Part shown: positions 25,676 through 32,945 of the stretch, one piece after another
Layout of the letters: each line of letters opens with the position of its first letter
Position numbering within the stretch: the first letter of the stretch is position 1
Assembly: GCA_016293845.1 (NCBI GenBank)
Contig: JAEDDH010000024.1
Location: 1-56,241 of the forward strand
DNA length: 56,241 bases
DNA from: Bacteroidales bacterium
GTDB taxonomy: Bacteria > Bacteroidota > Bacteroidia > Bacteroidales > UBA3824
Direction: 5' to 3'
Notes under the pieces: model-generated
The model's database searches: none
Told to the model about the DNA's origin: nothing
What the model saw: only the letters and a program-made list of their open reading frames with translations
Translations under genes and position numbers: made by a program

Positions 25676-27217
25676 TTATCTTAATCCCCAATTTTCACGA
25701 TCGAGACTGCGGTATGTAATGGCTTCGGCGATATGTGTGCTACTGATGTTTTCTTCTCCGGCAAGGTCGGCAATGGTGCGAGCCACTTTTAAAATGCGGT
25801 CGTAAGCGCGTGCCGAAAGTTTGAGTTTTTCCATTATGTTTTTTAAAAGTGTCATACTGGCATCATCTAAATGACAATATGTGCGTATTTGTGATGATGT
25901 CATTTGTGCATTGCAGTGAGTTTGAGAACTTTCTCCATAACGCTTTTGTTGAATTTCGCGAGCAGCAATTACACGTTTACGAATATCTTCACTTGATTCT
26001 GAAGGAGTTTGCTTCGAAAGTTCGCGGAATGGCACAGGCACAACCTCCACATGCAAATCAATACGGTCTAAAAGCGGTCCCGAAATGCGGTTGAGATATT
26101 TTTGCACTTGCGCTTGTGTACATTCACATTGTTTGTCGGGGTGGTTGTAATAGCCACAAGGACAAGGATTCATCGACGCCACAAGCATAAATCCTGCGGG
26201 ATAATTCACGGTGAATTTGGCTCGCGAAATGGTTATTTCTCGGTCTTCCAGCGGTTGTCGCAATACTTCAAGCACCTGACGTTTAAATTCGGGCAATTCG
26301 TCTAAAAACAAAACGCCATTGTGAGCCAGCGAAATTTCACCCGGTTGAGGATATGCACCTCCGCCCACAAGTGCTACATCGCTGATGGTGTGGTGAGGAC
26401 TGCGAAACGGACGTACTGTCATAAGTGCCGACCCGTGTGGCAATGTGCCGGCAACAGAGTGTATCTTTGTGGTTTCCAACGATTCGTGCAAAGTAAAAGG
26501 CGGCAATATCGATGGAATACGTTTGGCAAGCATAGTTTTGCCTGCACCGGGAGGTCCTATCATAATTACATTGTGTCCACCAGCGGCGGCAATTTCAAGT
26601 GCACGTTTAACATTGCTTTGCCCCTTGACATCGGCAAAATCGAGGTCGATAGTTTCAAAATGTTCAAAAAACTCTTTTCGTGTGTCGATAATTGTGGGTT
26701 GAATAGAATCTTCGCCGTTAAAAAAATCTACCACCTCTTGAATATTGTGCGCTCCATAAACTTCGAGGTTGTTTACTACGGCAGCCTCACGAGCGTTTTC
26801 GGCAGGAAGAATAATACCTTTGAATTTTTCTTTAACAGCCTGTATTGCAATCGGTAACGCTCCTTTGATGGGTTTTATAGTGCCATCGAGCGAAAGTTCA
26901 CCCAAAATAATGTAGTCGCTTACTTTGTCGGCTTTGATTTGTTCCGAAGCGGCAAGAATACCAACGGCAAGAGGCAAGTCGTAAGCCGAACCCTCTTTGC
27001 GAATATCGGCAGGAGCCATATTGATAACGATTTTTCTACCCGGCATCCTCAATCCTGCCACCCTAACAGCTGATTCTATACGTTGTTGGCTCTCCTTAAC
27101 GGCATTGTCGGGGAGTCCCACCATAAAAAAAGCCATACCCGGCGAGGCTTCGGTTTCAACTGTAACTGTAAGTGCATCGATACCGTTTACCGCGCTCGCG
27201 TATGTTTTAACTAACAT
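25676..27217 (-). CDS. YifB-family Mg-chelatase-like AAA+ ATPase
   Basis: 513 residues. An N-terminal ChlI/Lon-like fold (about 20-145) precedes an AAA+ module with Walker A in IMIGPPGAGKTMLAKRI, Walker B in GVLFLDELPEF and a sensor region (FMLVASMNPCPCGYYNHPDK) with a small cysteine cluster. A Mg-chelatase C-terminal helical domain ends the protein. This is the YifB/ComM family; ComM is a branch-migration helicase used in natural transformation, and most members are of unknown role. The intact ATPase motifs suggest it is functional. Own -7 box upstream. Confidence 0.93.
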   Translation of the reverse strand: MLVKTYASAVNGIDALTVTVETEASPGMAFFMVGLPDNAVKESQQRIESAVRVAGLRMPGRKIVINMAPADIRKEGSAYDLPLAVGILAASEQIKADKVSDYIILGELSLDGTIKPIKGALPIAIQAVKEKFKGIILPAENAREAAVVNNLEVYGAHNIQEVVDFFNGEDSIQPTIIDTRKEFFEHFETIDLDFADVKGQSNVKRALEIAAAGGHNVIMIGPPGAGKTMLAKRIPSILPPFTLHESLETTKIHSVAGTLPHGSALMTVRPFRSPHHTISDVALVGGGAYPQPGEISLAHNGVLFLDELPEFKRQVLEVLRQPLEDREITISRAKFTVNYPAGFMLVASMNPCPCGYYNHPDKQCECTQAQVQKYLNRISGPLLDRIDLHVEVVPVPFRELSKQTPSESSEDIRKRVIAAREIQQKRYGESSQTHCNAQMTSSQIRTYCHLDDASMTLLKNIMEKLKLSARAYDRILKVARTIADLAGEENISSTHIAEAITYRSLDRENWGLR

Positions 27218-27258
27218 TTTTTTTATAATTTTTGGGAGTTAATGATATGTTTTCAAGG

Positions 27259-27266
27259 CAAAATTA
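27259..27266 (-). promoter_or_regulatory. Promoter -7 box of the yifB-type gene (TAATTTTG)
   Basis: Exact TAnnTTTG reading toward the gene, 42 bp before its ATG. Confidence 0.55.
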
Positions 27267-27374
27267 AGAAAAAGAGATTTAATTATGTATCGGTTTTTGT
27301 GATTTTTTTTCAAAGAAAGATATTTTTTTTGAGGGTATAATATAAAGGTGTTTAAACGCAGTCTCAAAAAAATG

Positions 27375-27517
27375 TAGAAACTTGGCGGAATCACCAATTT
27401 TATACCTCATTCCGCCAAGTTTCTATTGATGTTATTTTGTATTAATAGATTGGTATTTAGTATTTTAGTTGTTTTTATAAAGCCTCGTTTAACTAAAATT
27501 AACAATAGTTAAATTGA
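27375..27517. repeat. 143-bp direct repeat, copy 1 (3' side of ATPase gene)
   Basis: Aligns without gaps to 28963-29105 with about ten mismatches by eye. It begins with a 17-bp inverted repeat, TAGAAACTTGGCGGAAT (27375-27391) and its complement (27409-27425), and ends with TTAACTAAAATTAACAATAG-like AT-rich DNA. It finishes 4 bp before the stop codon of the ATPase gene. The stretch 27267-27374 before it shows nothing else. Confidence 0.9.
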
Positions 27518-27521
27518 GTGT

Positions 27522-28922
27522 TTACGGCACAAATAGTTCGGAAGCTGTGATGGTGTTTTGAATTTCGTAGCGATAGGCGTTTTCGGTTATGCCTTTGGTG
27601 GTAATCATCACGAGATGAACGGCTTTTGAGTTATTGATTTTGGTTGCAAAGAGAGTTTTGCGTGTTTGAAGTTTTTCATCGTAATCTTCGTCGATGGTAA
27701 ACTTGTTTTTAGTAAATTTCATTTCGCATAGGTCTATAACACCATCGCTGCGGTCTATCACCATATCTATTTGCATTTTAGGGTCGCGGTATCCGTAAAT
27801 GGTACTTATAACGCCTGATATGCCAAGTGCGTTTTTAATTTGTTGTTGGTGGGCAAAACAGATTCTCTCAAATGCAAGACCGCTCCAAGTAGCATACAAA
27901 GGCATATTTTGAAGCGTTAGCCAATAGTTGCGACCATTTTCGCCCGGAGTATCCATAAAGTTGTAATAAAATATGGTAAAAAAGTCAATCAATTGATATA
28001 CAGAATTTTTTACCTTATCGCCCCATGTGTTGCAACGTTTAATAAAACCGCAGTATTCCAAATCGGCGAGTATCCGTGTAAGATTCCCATTGTCAGCAAT
28101 ATCCCCTTGTGAAATAATTTCATTGCGGGTGAGTCCTGAATTTTTTTTGCCAAGGAGGTTCACCACCTTGATGTATTGCTCCGGTGTGTTAAAAAGCGAA
28201 TGGTAAAGGTTATCGAATTCGTGGCGCAATAGTCCAGATGGTTCAAAAAACAGGCTGTCGATATTCTGTGCCACGCTTTTACCTCGTTTTAGTAGCGTCC
28301 AATAATACGGAACGCCGCCGATTGCCATATAACATTCGAGAATTTGTCTTTGGTTGAATCCAAGTCCTGAATTTCTCACAAATTGTTCGCATTCGTTTAA
28401 CGAAAACTCTCTCAAATTAATAGCAAGTGTAACGCGGTTGTGAAGTCCACCATGATTACGTATCAGTTTGTTGATAATCCACGATGTAGAAGAGCCACAA
28501 ACAACAAGCAAAAGGTTGTGTTGTGCCGATGCCCATGAGTTCCAAAAATATTCTAACGCTGCCAAAAAGCCTGAATGTTGGGTATCTAACCATGGCATTT
28601 CGTCAATAAAAACCACCTTTTTACGTTTCGACGATTTTTCAAGAAGTTGTCGCAAAGCATTAAAAGCTTGTAACCAATTATTTATGGGTTCGGTGGAAGT
28701 ATATCCGCAGTTTTGCAGTGCGGTTTGCCACGCCTCTAACTGACCAGCCTTGTTGGTATTTGCCATGCCTGAGTGTTGGAAAACAAATTTTCCCTCGAAC
28801 GTTTCCCTAACAAGAAACGTTTTTCCGATGCGGCGGCGTCCATAAACTGCCACAAATTGTGCTTCTTTGGATTTGAAAGCATCCATCAGCATTTTTTTCT
28901 CTTCTGTGCGACCTATAAACAT
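27522..28922 (-). CDS. Archaeal-type ATPase (ATPase_2) with C-terminal DUF234/nuclease-like domain
   Basis: 466 residues. Starts MFIGRTEEKKMLMDAFKS; Walker A is VYGRRRIGKTFLV (about 27-37) and Walker B is KKVVFIDEMPWLD (about 100). A winged-helix segment follows (LTRNEIISQGDIADNGNLTR). The C-terminal part (ALGISGVISTIYG, KMQIDMVIDRSDGVIDLCEM) has the spaced acidic residues of a PD-(D/E)XK-like DUF234 domain. Such proteins are scattered, laterally moved STAND-like ATPases of unknown role, sometimes suspected of being selfish or defence-linked. It sits alone between two 143-bp direct repeats and has its own promoter just inside the upstream repeat, consistent with a self-contained mobile unit. 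Confidence 0.82.
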   Translation of the reverse strand: MFIGRTEEKKMLMDAFKSKEAQFVAVYGRRRIGKTFLVRETFEGKFVFQHSGMANTNKAGQLEAWQTALQNCGYTSTEPINNWLQAFNALRQLLEKSSKRKKVVFIDEMPWLDTQHSGFLAALEYFWNSWASAQHNLLLVVCGSSTSWIINKLIRNHGGLHNRVTLAINLREFSLNECEQFVRNSGLGFNQRQILECYMAIGGVPYYWTLLKRGKSVAQNIDSLFFEPSGLLRHEFDNLYHSLFNTPEQYIKVVNLLGKKNSGLTRNEIISQGDIADNGNLTRILADLEYCGFIKRCNTWGDKVKNSVYQLIDFFTIFYYNFMDTPGENGRNYWLTLQNMPLYATWSGLAFERICFAHQQQIKNALGISGVISTIYGYRDPKMQIDMVIDRSDGVIDLCEMKFTKNKFTIDEDYDEKLQTRKTLFATKINNSKAVHLVMITTKGITENAYRYEIQNTITASELFVP

Positions 28923-28943
28923 AGCGGTAGATTTTTAATACTG

Positions 28944-28951
28944 CAAATATA
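28944..28951 (-). promoter_or_regulatory. Promoter -7 box of the ATPase gene (TATATTTG)
   Basis: Exact TAnnTTTG reading toward the gene, 21 bp before its ATG. The -33 region would fall inside the flanking repeat. Confidence 0.55.
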
Positions 28952-28962
28952 CAAAATTTATT

Positions 28963-29105
28963 TAGAAACTTGGCGGAATCACCAATTTTTTGCCTCATTC
29001 CGCCAAGTTTCTATCGATGTAATTTAGTATTAATATATTGATATTTAGTATTTTCGTTGTTTTTATAACGCCTTGTTTAACTAAAATTAACAATAGTTAA
29101 ATTGA
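28963..29105. repeat. 143-bp direct repeat, copy 2 (5' side of ATPase gene)
   Basis: Same orientation and length as copy 1. The 17-bp inverted repeat is fully conserved (28963-28979 with 28997-29013), while differences collect in the loop and in the AT-rich part, suggesting the stem is under constraint. Confidence 0.9.
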
Positions 29106-29158
29106 TACTTTTACATCAAGACATCCGATCAAGATGCTACATAATAAAATAAATGCAC

Positions 29159-29166
29159 TATTTTTG
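29159..29166 (+). promoter_or_regulatory. Promoter -7 box of the Hint-protein gene (TATTTTTG)
   Basis: Exact TAnnTTTG, 31 bp before ATG 29198. Confidence 0.55.
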
Positions 29167-29197
29167 CAGTTGAAATCAAAAAAAATCTATTAGCATT

Positions 29198-30307
29198 ATG
29201 AAAAAAACTATATTGATAGCCGCAATGGCTATGGTTGCTTCTGCCACCTTTGCGCAGAGGATTGCAAATATTAAGGAACTTTATCCCGAGAAAGAGAAAA
29301 AATACTTCACCGATGCCGAGGCTAAGAATTGGAAGGCGGATGCCGAGGAAAACGAAATGTATTCAAGTTATTGGGACATTGTGGGCGGTGGTTGTTCGTG
29401 GTATTGCGGCAGTGGATATCCTACCAAAATTACTGCGTCGAGCCATCTTAAACCTCAGGGCACCAACAATTACGAAGAGAAAAACCTTCACGATTTGATG
29501 TACAATACTCCTTGGGTGGAAGGCGTTGCCGGATATGGCGAGGGCCAATGGGTGAAATATACTTTTGCGGCCAACAGTTCACGTATCACCGAGATACACG
29601 TGGTAAACGGCTACGTAAAGAGTCAGGCCGCGTGGAAAAACAATTCGCGTGTAAAACGCCTAAAAGTTTATGTCAACGACAAGCCTTTTGCTATTCTCAG
29701 CCTTGAAGATAGCCGTAGCGACCAAACTTTTAAAATTGACCCACTCAACGATTCTAAGGTATGGACTATGAAATTTGAAATTTTGGAGGTTTACAAGGGC
29801 GACAAATACGACGACACTGTTCTTTCTGAGGTATATTTCAGCGGTATCGACGTGCATTGCTTTGCCGCCGGAACCAAAATCACCCTTGCCGACAAGACAC
29901 TGAAAAAGATTGAGGAAATCACCGTGGGCGACCAAGTGCTTGCCTACAATCCCGAAACCGGCGAAACTTTTTCTGCCACAGTAGAAAAAAACGATGCCCT
30001 AAAACATTCAGGACTTGTAACTTACCATCTCGAAAACGGTACTAAAATCACCGCCACCGAAGATCATCCTTTCCTTACCAACAAAGGTTGGGCTTCGTTC
30101 AATCCTGTTAAAACTGCCCTTTACAAAGGTTACGACAAGGTAGAGGAGATTGACGCAGGCGATTACTTTATCACCCCAAATGGCAAGTTGAAGGTAAAAT
30201 CCACAAGCGTCTCCACCAAAAAGCAGAACACCTACACAATAGTAAAACTCTCACACGGTCAAACCTTTATCGCCAATGGTGTGGTGGTAGGCACGGAGGA
30301 AATGTAG
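29198..30307 (+). CDS. Secreted protein with discoidin-like domain and C-terminal Hint (intein-like) domain
   Basis: 369 residues. Signal peptide MKKTILIAAMAMVASATFA. The middle (about 95-215) resembles the discoidin-like NADase-type glycan-binding fold (ITEIHVVNGYVKSQAAWKNN, VKRLKVYVNDKPFAILSLED). Cys221 in DVHCFAAGTKITLADKTLKK starts a Hint domain: GDQVLAYNPETGE, HLENGTKITATEDHPFLTN (block B with the TxxH-like site) and a final FIANGVVVG. Canonical inteins end His-Asn before the splice junction; here it is Ala-Asn-Gly, as in bacterial intein-like/Hint modules that cleave or modify their host protein. It probably self-processes after export to release or attach the N-terminal part. Only 8 residues follow the Hint domain. 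Confidence 0.82.
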   Translation: MKKTILIAAMAMVASATFAQRIANIKELYPEKEKKYFTDAEAKNWKADAEENEMYSSYWDIVGGGCSWYCGSGYPTKITASSHLKPQGTNNYEEKNLHDLMYNTPWVEGVAGYGEGQWVKYTFAANSSRITEIHVVNGYVKSQAAWKNNSRVKRLKVYVNDKPFAILSLEDSRSDQTFKIDPLNDSKVWTMKFEILEVYKGDKYDDTVLSEVYFSGIDVHCFAAGTKITLADKTLKKIEEITVGDQVLAYNPETGETFSATVEKNDALKHSGLVTYHLENGTKITATEDHPFLTNKGWASFNPVKTALYKGYDKVEEIDAGDYFITPNGKLKVKSTSVSTKKQNTYTIVKLSHGQTFIANGVVVGTEEM

Positions 30308-30308
30308 G

Positions 30309-30674
30309 TTATACGCCCAATACAATATCGGGTTCGATGTTTAGTTTTTGGCTCATTGTGCGGGCAAGGGAAAGCGAAGGCTCTTTCTTGCCAAGCATAA
30401 TGTCGTTCATATTTAACTCGCTGATGCCCAATAGGTCGGCTATGCTTTTCTTGGTGAGTCCCATCTCATACATACGTAGTTTGATAGATTCTAATAGGCT
30501 TGGTTTGCCAATAGGGTAGTGTACAAGTTCGTATTCTTCTACCAAATCAGAAATGATGTCGAGTTCGAGCATATTGGGGTCATCATCGGGAGTTCCGTCG
30601 CCTGTAATTGGCAATAGTTCGTCGATTCTTTTCAAAGCGGCGCGGTACTCTTTTTCATTTTTTAGTTTAGCCAT
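30309..30674 (-). CDS. higA: HigA-type antitoxin (XRE helix-turn-helix)
   Basis: 121 residues. An acidic N-terminal half (ELLPITGDGTPDDDPNMLEL, then EYELVHYPIGKPS) is typical of HigA proteins paired with HigB_toxin-family RNases. The HTH at about 70-115 reads LTKKSIADLLGISELNMNDI then GKKEPSLSLARTMSQKL. It should neutralise the upstream toxin and repress the operon. It starts 5 bp after the toxin stop. Confidence 0.9.
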   Translation of the reverse strand: MAKLKNEKEYRAALKRIDELLPITGDGTPDDDPNMLELDIISDLVEEYELVHYPIGKPSLLESIKLRMYEMGLTKKSIADLLGISELNMNDIMLGKKEPSLSLARTMSQKLNIEPDIVLGV

Positions 30675-30679
30675 AGTTT

Positions 30680-30976
30680 TTATAGTTTTTGAATGTCCGT
30701 GATTCTGTCATATTCGGCGTGAGTGCCGATAAATCTGATATATACGCACTTAGGTGTAAACTTTATTACCACCACCAAACGGTAATCGTTTCCTTTGATA
30801 TTAAAAACGTAATGTTGAGCACCAACTTGCGAAACTGTGGCAAAAGTTTCTCTAATGTCTGCAAAATTTTCCCATTCTGCTTTTAACGTTTTCTGATACC
30901 AACTTTCTAAGGCTGATTTGGCCTGAGGATTCTGTGAGTAATAATCTATTAACGTGCTTCGTGCTATAATTCTCAT
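30680..30976 (-). CDS. higB: HigB-type toxin (ribosome-associated RNase)
   Basis: 98 residues from ATG 30976. RIIARSTLIDYYSQNPQAKS, ALESWYQKTLKAEW and FNIKGNDYRLVVVIKF match the HigB_toxin family, which cleaves mRNA at the ribosome with a RelE-like fold. The frame is open to TTG 30997, but that TTG is the end of the -7 box, so ATG 30976 is the start. Gene order toxin-antitoxin is normal for HigBA. Confidence 0.9.
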   Translation of the reverse strand: MRIIARSTLIDYYSQNPQAKSALESWYQKTLKAEWENFADIRETFATVSQVGAQHYVFNIKGNDYRLVVVIKFTPKCVYIRFIGTHAEYDRITDIQKL

Positions 30977-30994
30977 AATCAGAAGTATTTTATG

Positions 30995-31002
30995 CAAATA
31001 TA
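30995..31002 (-). promoter_or_regulatory. Promoter -7 box of higBA (TATATTTG)
   Basis: Exact TAnnTTTG reading toward higB, 18 bp before its ATG. Confidence 0.6.
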
Positions 31003-31110
31003 AAAAGTATTATCGTTATCAACAAAAATAATCCACCAAAAATCTCCATTTGCCAATTATCTATACAAAAATGATTGTTATCTTCGCATAGAAATTAATA
31101 GTATACCACT

Positions 31111-31287
31111 ATGAGCCAAACTATTCCATTGCCAACTGTCTGCAAAGATAAAAACTTTGCCCATTACATCATCGATGAACTTTACCAAATGGTAGCCGAC
31201 GGCGAAAAACAGATTGCCGAAGGTAGATGGTACTCGACAGAAGAGGTAATACGTATGTGCCGAGATGAAATATATGAGGAGAAATGA
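31111..31287 (+). CDS. Small antitoxin-like protein, apparently orphan
   Basis: 58 residues, MSQTIPLPTVCKDKNFAHYI then IDELYQMVADGEKQIAEGRW and YSTEEVIRMCRDEIYEEK. The AEGRxYSxEEV motif is typical of the C-terminal half of small addiction-module antitoxins (RelB/ParD/Phd-like). The plausible partner frame at the overlapping ATGA (31284) stops after 20 residues and no toxin-like sequence follows, so it may be an orphan antitoxin left by toxin loss. A near -7 box (TATCTTCG) lies at 31078-31085. Confidence 0.6.
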   Translation: MSQTIPLPTVCKDKNFAHYIIDELYQMVADGEKQIAEGRWYSTEEVIRMCRDEIYEEK

Positions 31288-31400
31288 TTATAATATCATT
31301 CACTATCTCATTGGGCGCAAGCGTTTTTCAAAAGAACTATTTCTGACAATTCTTTATAGTAAGGAAATATGGCAATGGTTAAGGAGATATTATTTTTATT

Positions 31401-31607
31401 TTAGAATAACACATCTCCTAACCATATAATTATTCGTATGCCAATAAGAACTAAGGCACAAATCACTATTCCTATAACAACATTAAACAAATCTTCTAAC
31501 ATAAACAACGGTTTAATTGTTTTACACCCTTTTTTTGGCGGTTGATATCTCCGTTTTTTTATGATTTTGCGAATCGTTAATGAATCAATAATTGTCGTCT
31601 GACTCAT
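31401..31607 (-). CDS. Small single-TM protein, unknown
   Basis: 68 residues. A basic N-terminal half (IRKIIKKRRYQPPKKGCKTI) precedes one long hydrophobic helix (LFNVVIGIVICALVLIGIRI). No family recognised. It begins inside the preceding gene (23-bp overlap with the zinc-ribbon ORF), which argues that the two are translated together. Confidence 0.5.
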   Translation of the reverse strand: MSQTTIIDSLTIRKIIKKRRYQPPKKGCKTIKPLFMLEDLFNVVIGIVICALVLIGIRIIIWLGDVLF

Positions 31608-31743
31608 TCAAAGTTATTATTGGTCTGTAATCCCATTTGTACACAGAATCATCCCACGAATAACCACAATCGGGACATTCCCAACAAACACCATTGTAGA
31701 AAGCATTATCACGGTCGCACTGAGGGCAAGTTGTTGTATTCAT
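31585..31743 (-). CDS. 52-residue zinc-ribbon protein (PhnA-like N-terminus)
   Basis: MNTTTCPQCDRDNAFYNGVC then WECPDCGYSWDDSVYKWDYR and a short tail. Two CPxC/CPDC knuckles 14 residues apart form a zinc ribbon very like the N-terminal part of PhnA/YjdM proteins, without their C-terminal beta domain. The cysteine spacing is strong evidence that this is a real gene despite its size. Function unknown. Confidence 0.7.
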   Translation of the reverse strand: MNTTTCPQCDRDNAFYNGVCWECPDCGYSWDDSVYKWDYRPIITLNESDDNY

Positions 31744-31798
31744 AATCGATATTTTTGAAATAAATGCCTACTCTATTAGGTTTTCGGCTTACCCTTTG

Positions 31799-32056
31799 TT
31801 AACTATTAAAGTCTATAAAACTGTATGTTACAGTTCCGAATCCATCACTGTAATCTCGGCTTATATCAAATTGTTCTTCAATGCGGTCAAAAGCATCAAA
31901 TATATATTCTGCATCATCGTCATCATAATCAGACATATCATATATTTTAACATAATATACAATATGCTCTCCTCCATAGTGTGTATGCCATACTTCGTGG
32001 GGATAATCACTTAATTCTCTATGAAACGCACTTTTTACTGTTCTTGGATTTGCCAT
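31799..32056 (-). CDS. Small acidic protein of unknown function
   Basis: 85 residues from ATG 32056 (MANPRTVKSAFHRELSDYPH). It is rich in Asp and Tyr, with a central DDDDAEYIFDAFDRIEEQFD and an aromatic end. No family recognised. An upstream in-frame ATG-like start at 32083 would add nine basic residues; 32056 is preferred because the following residues look like a normal folded start. Confidence 0.5.
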   Translation of the reverse strand: MANPRTVKSAFHRELSDYPHEVWHTHYGGEHIVYYVKIYDMSDYDDDDAEYIFDAFDRIEEQFDISRDYSDGFGTVTYSFIDFNS

Positions 32057-32166
32057 TTTAGTTGCTTTTTTAAGTTGTCGCACCCTTTTCTCGGCGGTTG
32101 CTATTTCCTTTTATTTATTCCCTTATACGCATACTATTTTTCCATAGATACCTTTTTCCCGCCGTT

Positions 32167-32204
32167 AATTCTTTACACTTCTGACGGTTTTTCTTTACAC
32201 TTTT
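32167..32204. repeat. Direct repeat TTCTTTACACTT
   Basis: Two copies (32169-32180 and 32191-32202) 22 bp apart, two helical turns, in the gap between the acidic-protein gene and the XRE gene. Possibly a protein binding site; otherwise nothing is seen in 32084-32246. Confidence 0.35.
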
Positions 32205-32246
32205 CTGTCCACATACTCACACCTTATAATATATATAGTATCCAAT

Positions 32247-32456
32247 TTACTTTTTCAATTCCACTTCGGCCGAGAGGTCTTGGAAAAAATCGTGTCCGAG
32301 GACTTCGCTGATGGTTTTTAATAGGACTGTGTCGATGGTGGGTCTTTTGAACATAGAGTGACAAGCTTGGCGTGAGCGTTTTATCGCTTGGCTGAACCAT
32401 ACGACGCTACGCCCTTGTCTGTGGAGCAATTGTTGTATTTCTTTGCCGATGTGCAT
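32247..32456 (-). CDS. Small XRE-like helix-turn-helix protein
   Basis: 69 residues, MHIGKEIQQLLHRQGRSVVW, FSQAIKRSRQACHSMFKRPT, IDTVLLKTISEVLGHDFFQD. This is the compact XRE-type HTH common in Bacteroidota, where the second helix pair and the IDT-LL-ISE-L-HDFF signature are characteristic. It is nearly all DNA-binding domain. It stands 54 bp downstream of a structured RNA that ends in a terminator-like stem, so its expression is probably controlled by read-through of that structure. Confidence 0.75.
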   Translation of the reverse strand: MHIGKEIQQLLHRQGRSVVWFSQAIKRSRQACHSMFKRPTIDTVLLKTISEVLGHDFFQDLSAEVELKK

Positions 32457-32509
32457 TTTTGCCGCCTATTTCTTTTGGGTCGGCGAGATTCCTGTTCCGG
32501 CCATAATAC

Positions 32510-32777
32510 AAAAAAGGCGTGGAATCCTTATTGTGCTCGTTCCACATCCCGAGGTCTTCGCTAACCCGTATCGTTGAACGAGCAGCGAACCCTCACGCCG
32601 TAAGTATAATATGGCGCACAGCAATGGCTGTGTACCTATATTACAAACCCACGGTGTCTATCGCTGCTGTGTTCTTGACGATACTTGAAAGTTGCGAAGT
32701 TTCGGGATGTCAAAAACATAGCGTAATAAACGCCTTCTAATATATGTTGCCCTTCCGCCGCATTTGGCTGCGGAGGG
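32510..32777 (-). ncRNA. Structured RNA/leader with pseudoknot and terminator upstream of the XRE gene
   Basis: Read on the minus strand. An outer stem GGCGTG (32599-32594) with CACGCC (32521-32516) is followed at once by six T (32515-32510). Inside it, TTCGCT (32589-32584) pairs with AGCGAA (32562-32557) and GCTCGTTC (32583-32576) pairs with GAACGAGC (32542-32535). These two helices interleave, giving an H-type pseudoknot with abutting 5' arms. A competing stem GTGGAA/TTCCAC (32545-32540 with 32524-32519) would disrupt the second helix. Further upstream are a hairpin around CACAGC/GCTGTG with flanking TAATAT/ATATTA (about 32610-32643) and CCTCCGCA/TGCGGCGGAAGG (about 32750-32778). A -7 box at 32791 gives the 5' end. 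No protein is encoded. Confidence 0.6.
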
Positions 32778-32783
32778 TTTGCG

Positions 32784-32791
32784 CAAATGTA
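32784..32791 (-). promoter_or_regulatory. Promoter -7 box of the structured RNA (TACATTTG)
   Basis: Exact TAnnTTTG reading leftward; a TTG at 32815-32813 lies 21 bp upstream. Transcription would start near 32777. Confidence 0.5.
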
Positions 32792-32823
32792 GTAATTTTT
32801 TTGCAAAATCCGCAATCTTTCCC

Positions 32824-32944
32824 CACATTTGGCGAGTTATCTATATTAAATTTCGCCAAATCTCTATTTTTTTTACACATTTGGCGAGTTATACATACAA
32901 AAACTCGCCAAATCTGCTTTTTTTAGGCACATTTGGCGAGTTAT
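32824..32944. repeat. 52-bp tandem repeat of hairpin units
   Basis: CACATTTGGCGAGTTAT recurs at 32824, 32876 and 32928, exactly 52 bp apart (two full units and a partial third). Each full unit folds: ATTTGGCGAGTT with AACTCGCCAAAT in unit 2 (12 bp perfect), ATTTGGCGA with TCGCCAAAT in unit 1. A T run follows each stem on the plus strand. No gene ends there on that strand, so a DNA-level or repeat-element role is as likely as termination. Confidence 0.8.
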
Positions 32945-32945
32945 A

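Noticed and set aside
30977..30997. Extended HigB start at TTG 30997
   Set aside because: The TTG belongs to the promoter box of higBA; ATG 30976 gives the usual toxin length.
32500..32780. tmRNA, 6S, SRP or RNase P RNA in the structured region
   Set aside because: No tRNA-like ends with CCA, no tag frame, and none of the conserved cores of these RNAs; the layout is a leader before an XRE gene.
32824..32944. Possible CRISPR array
   Set aside because: Repeats are 17 bp conserved within 52-bp units whose remaining sequence is also a partial copy and pairs with the repeat; no unique spacers of even size and no cas genes.
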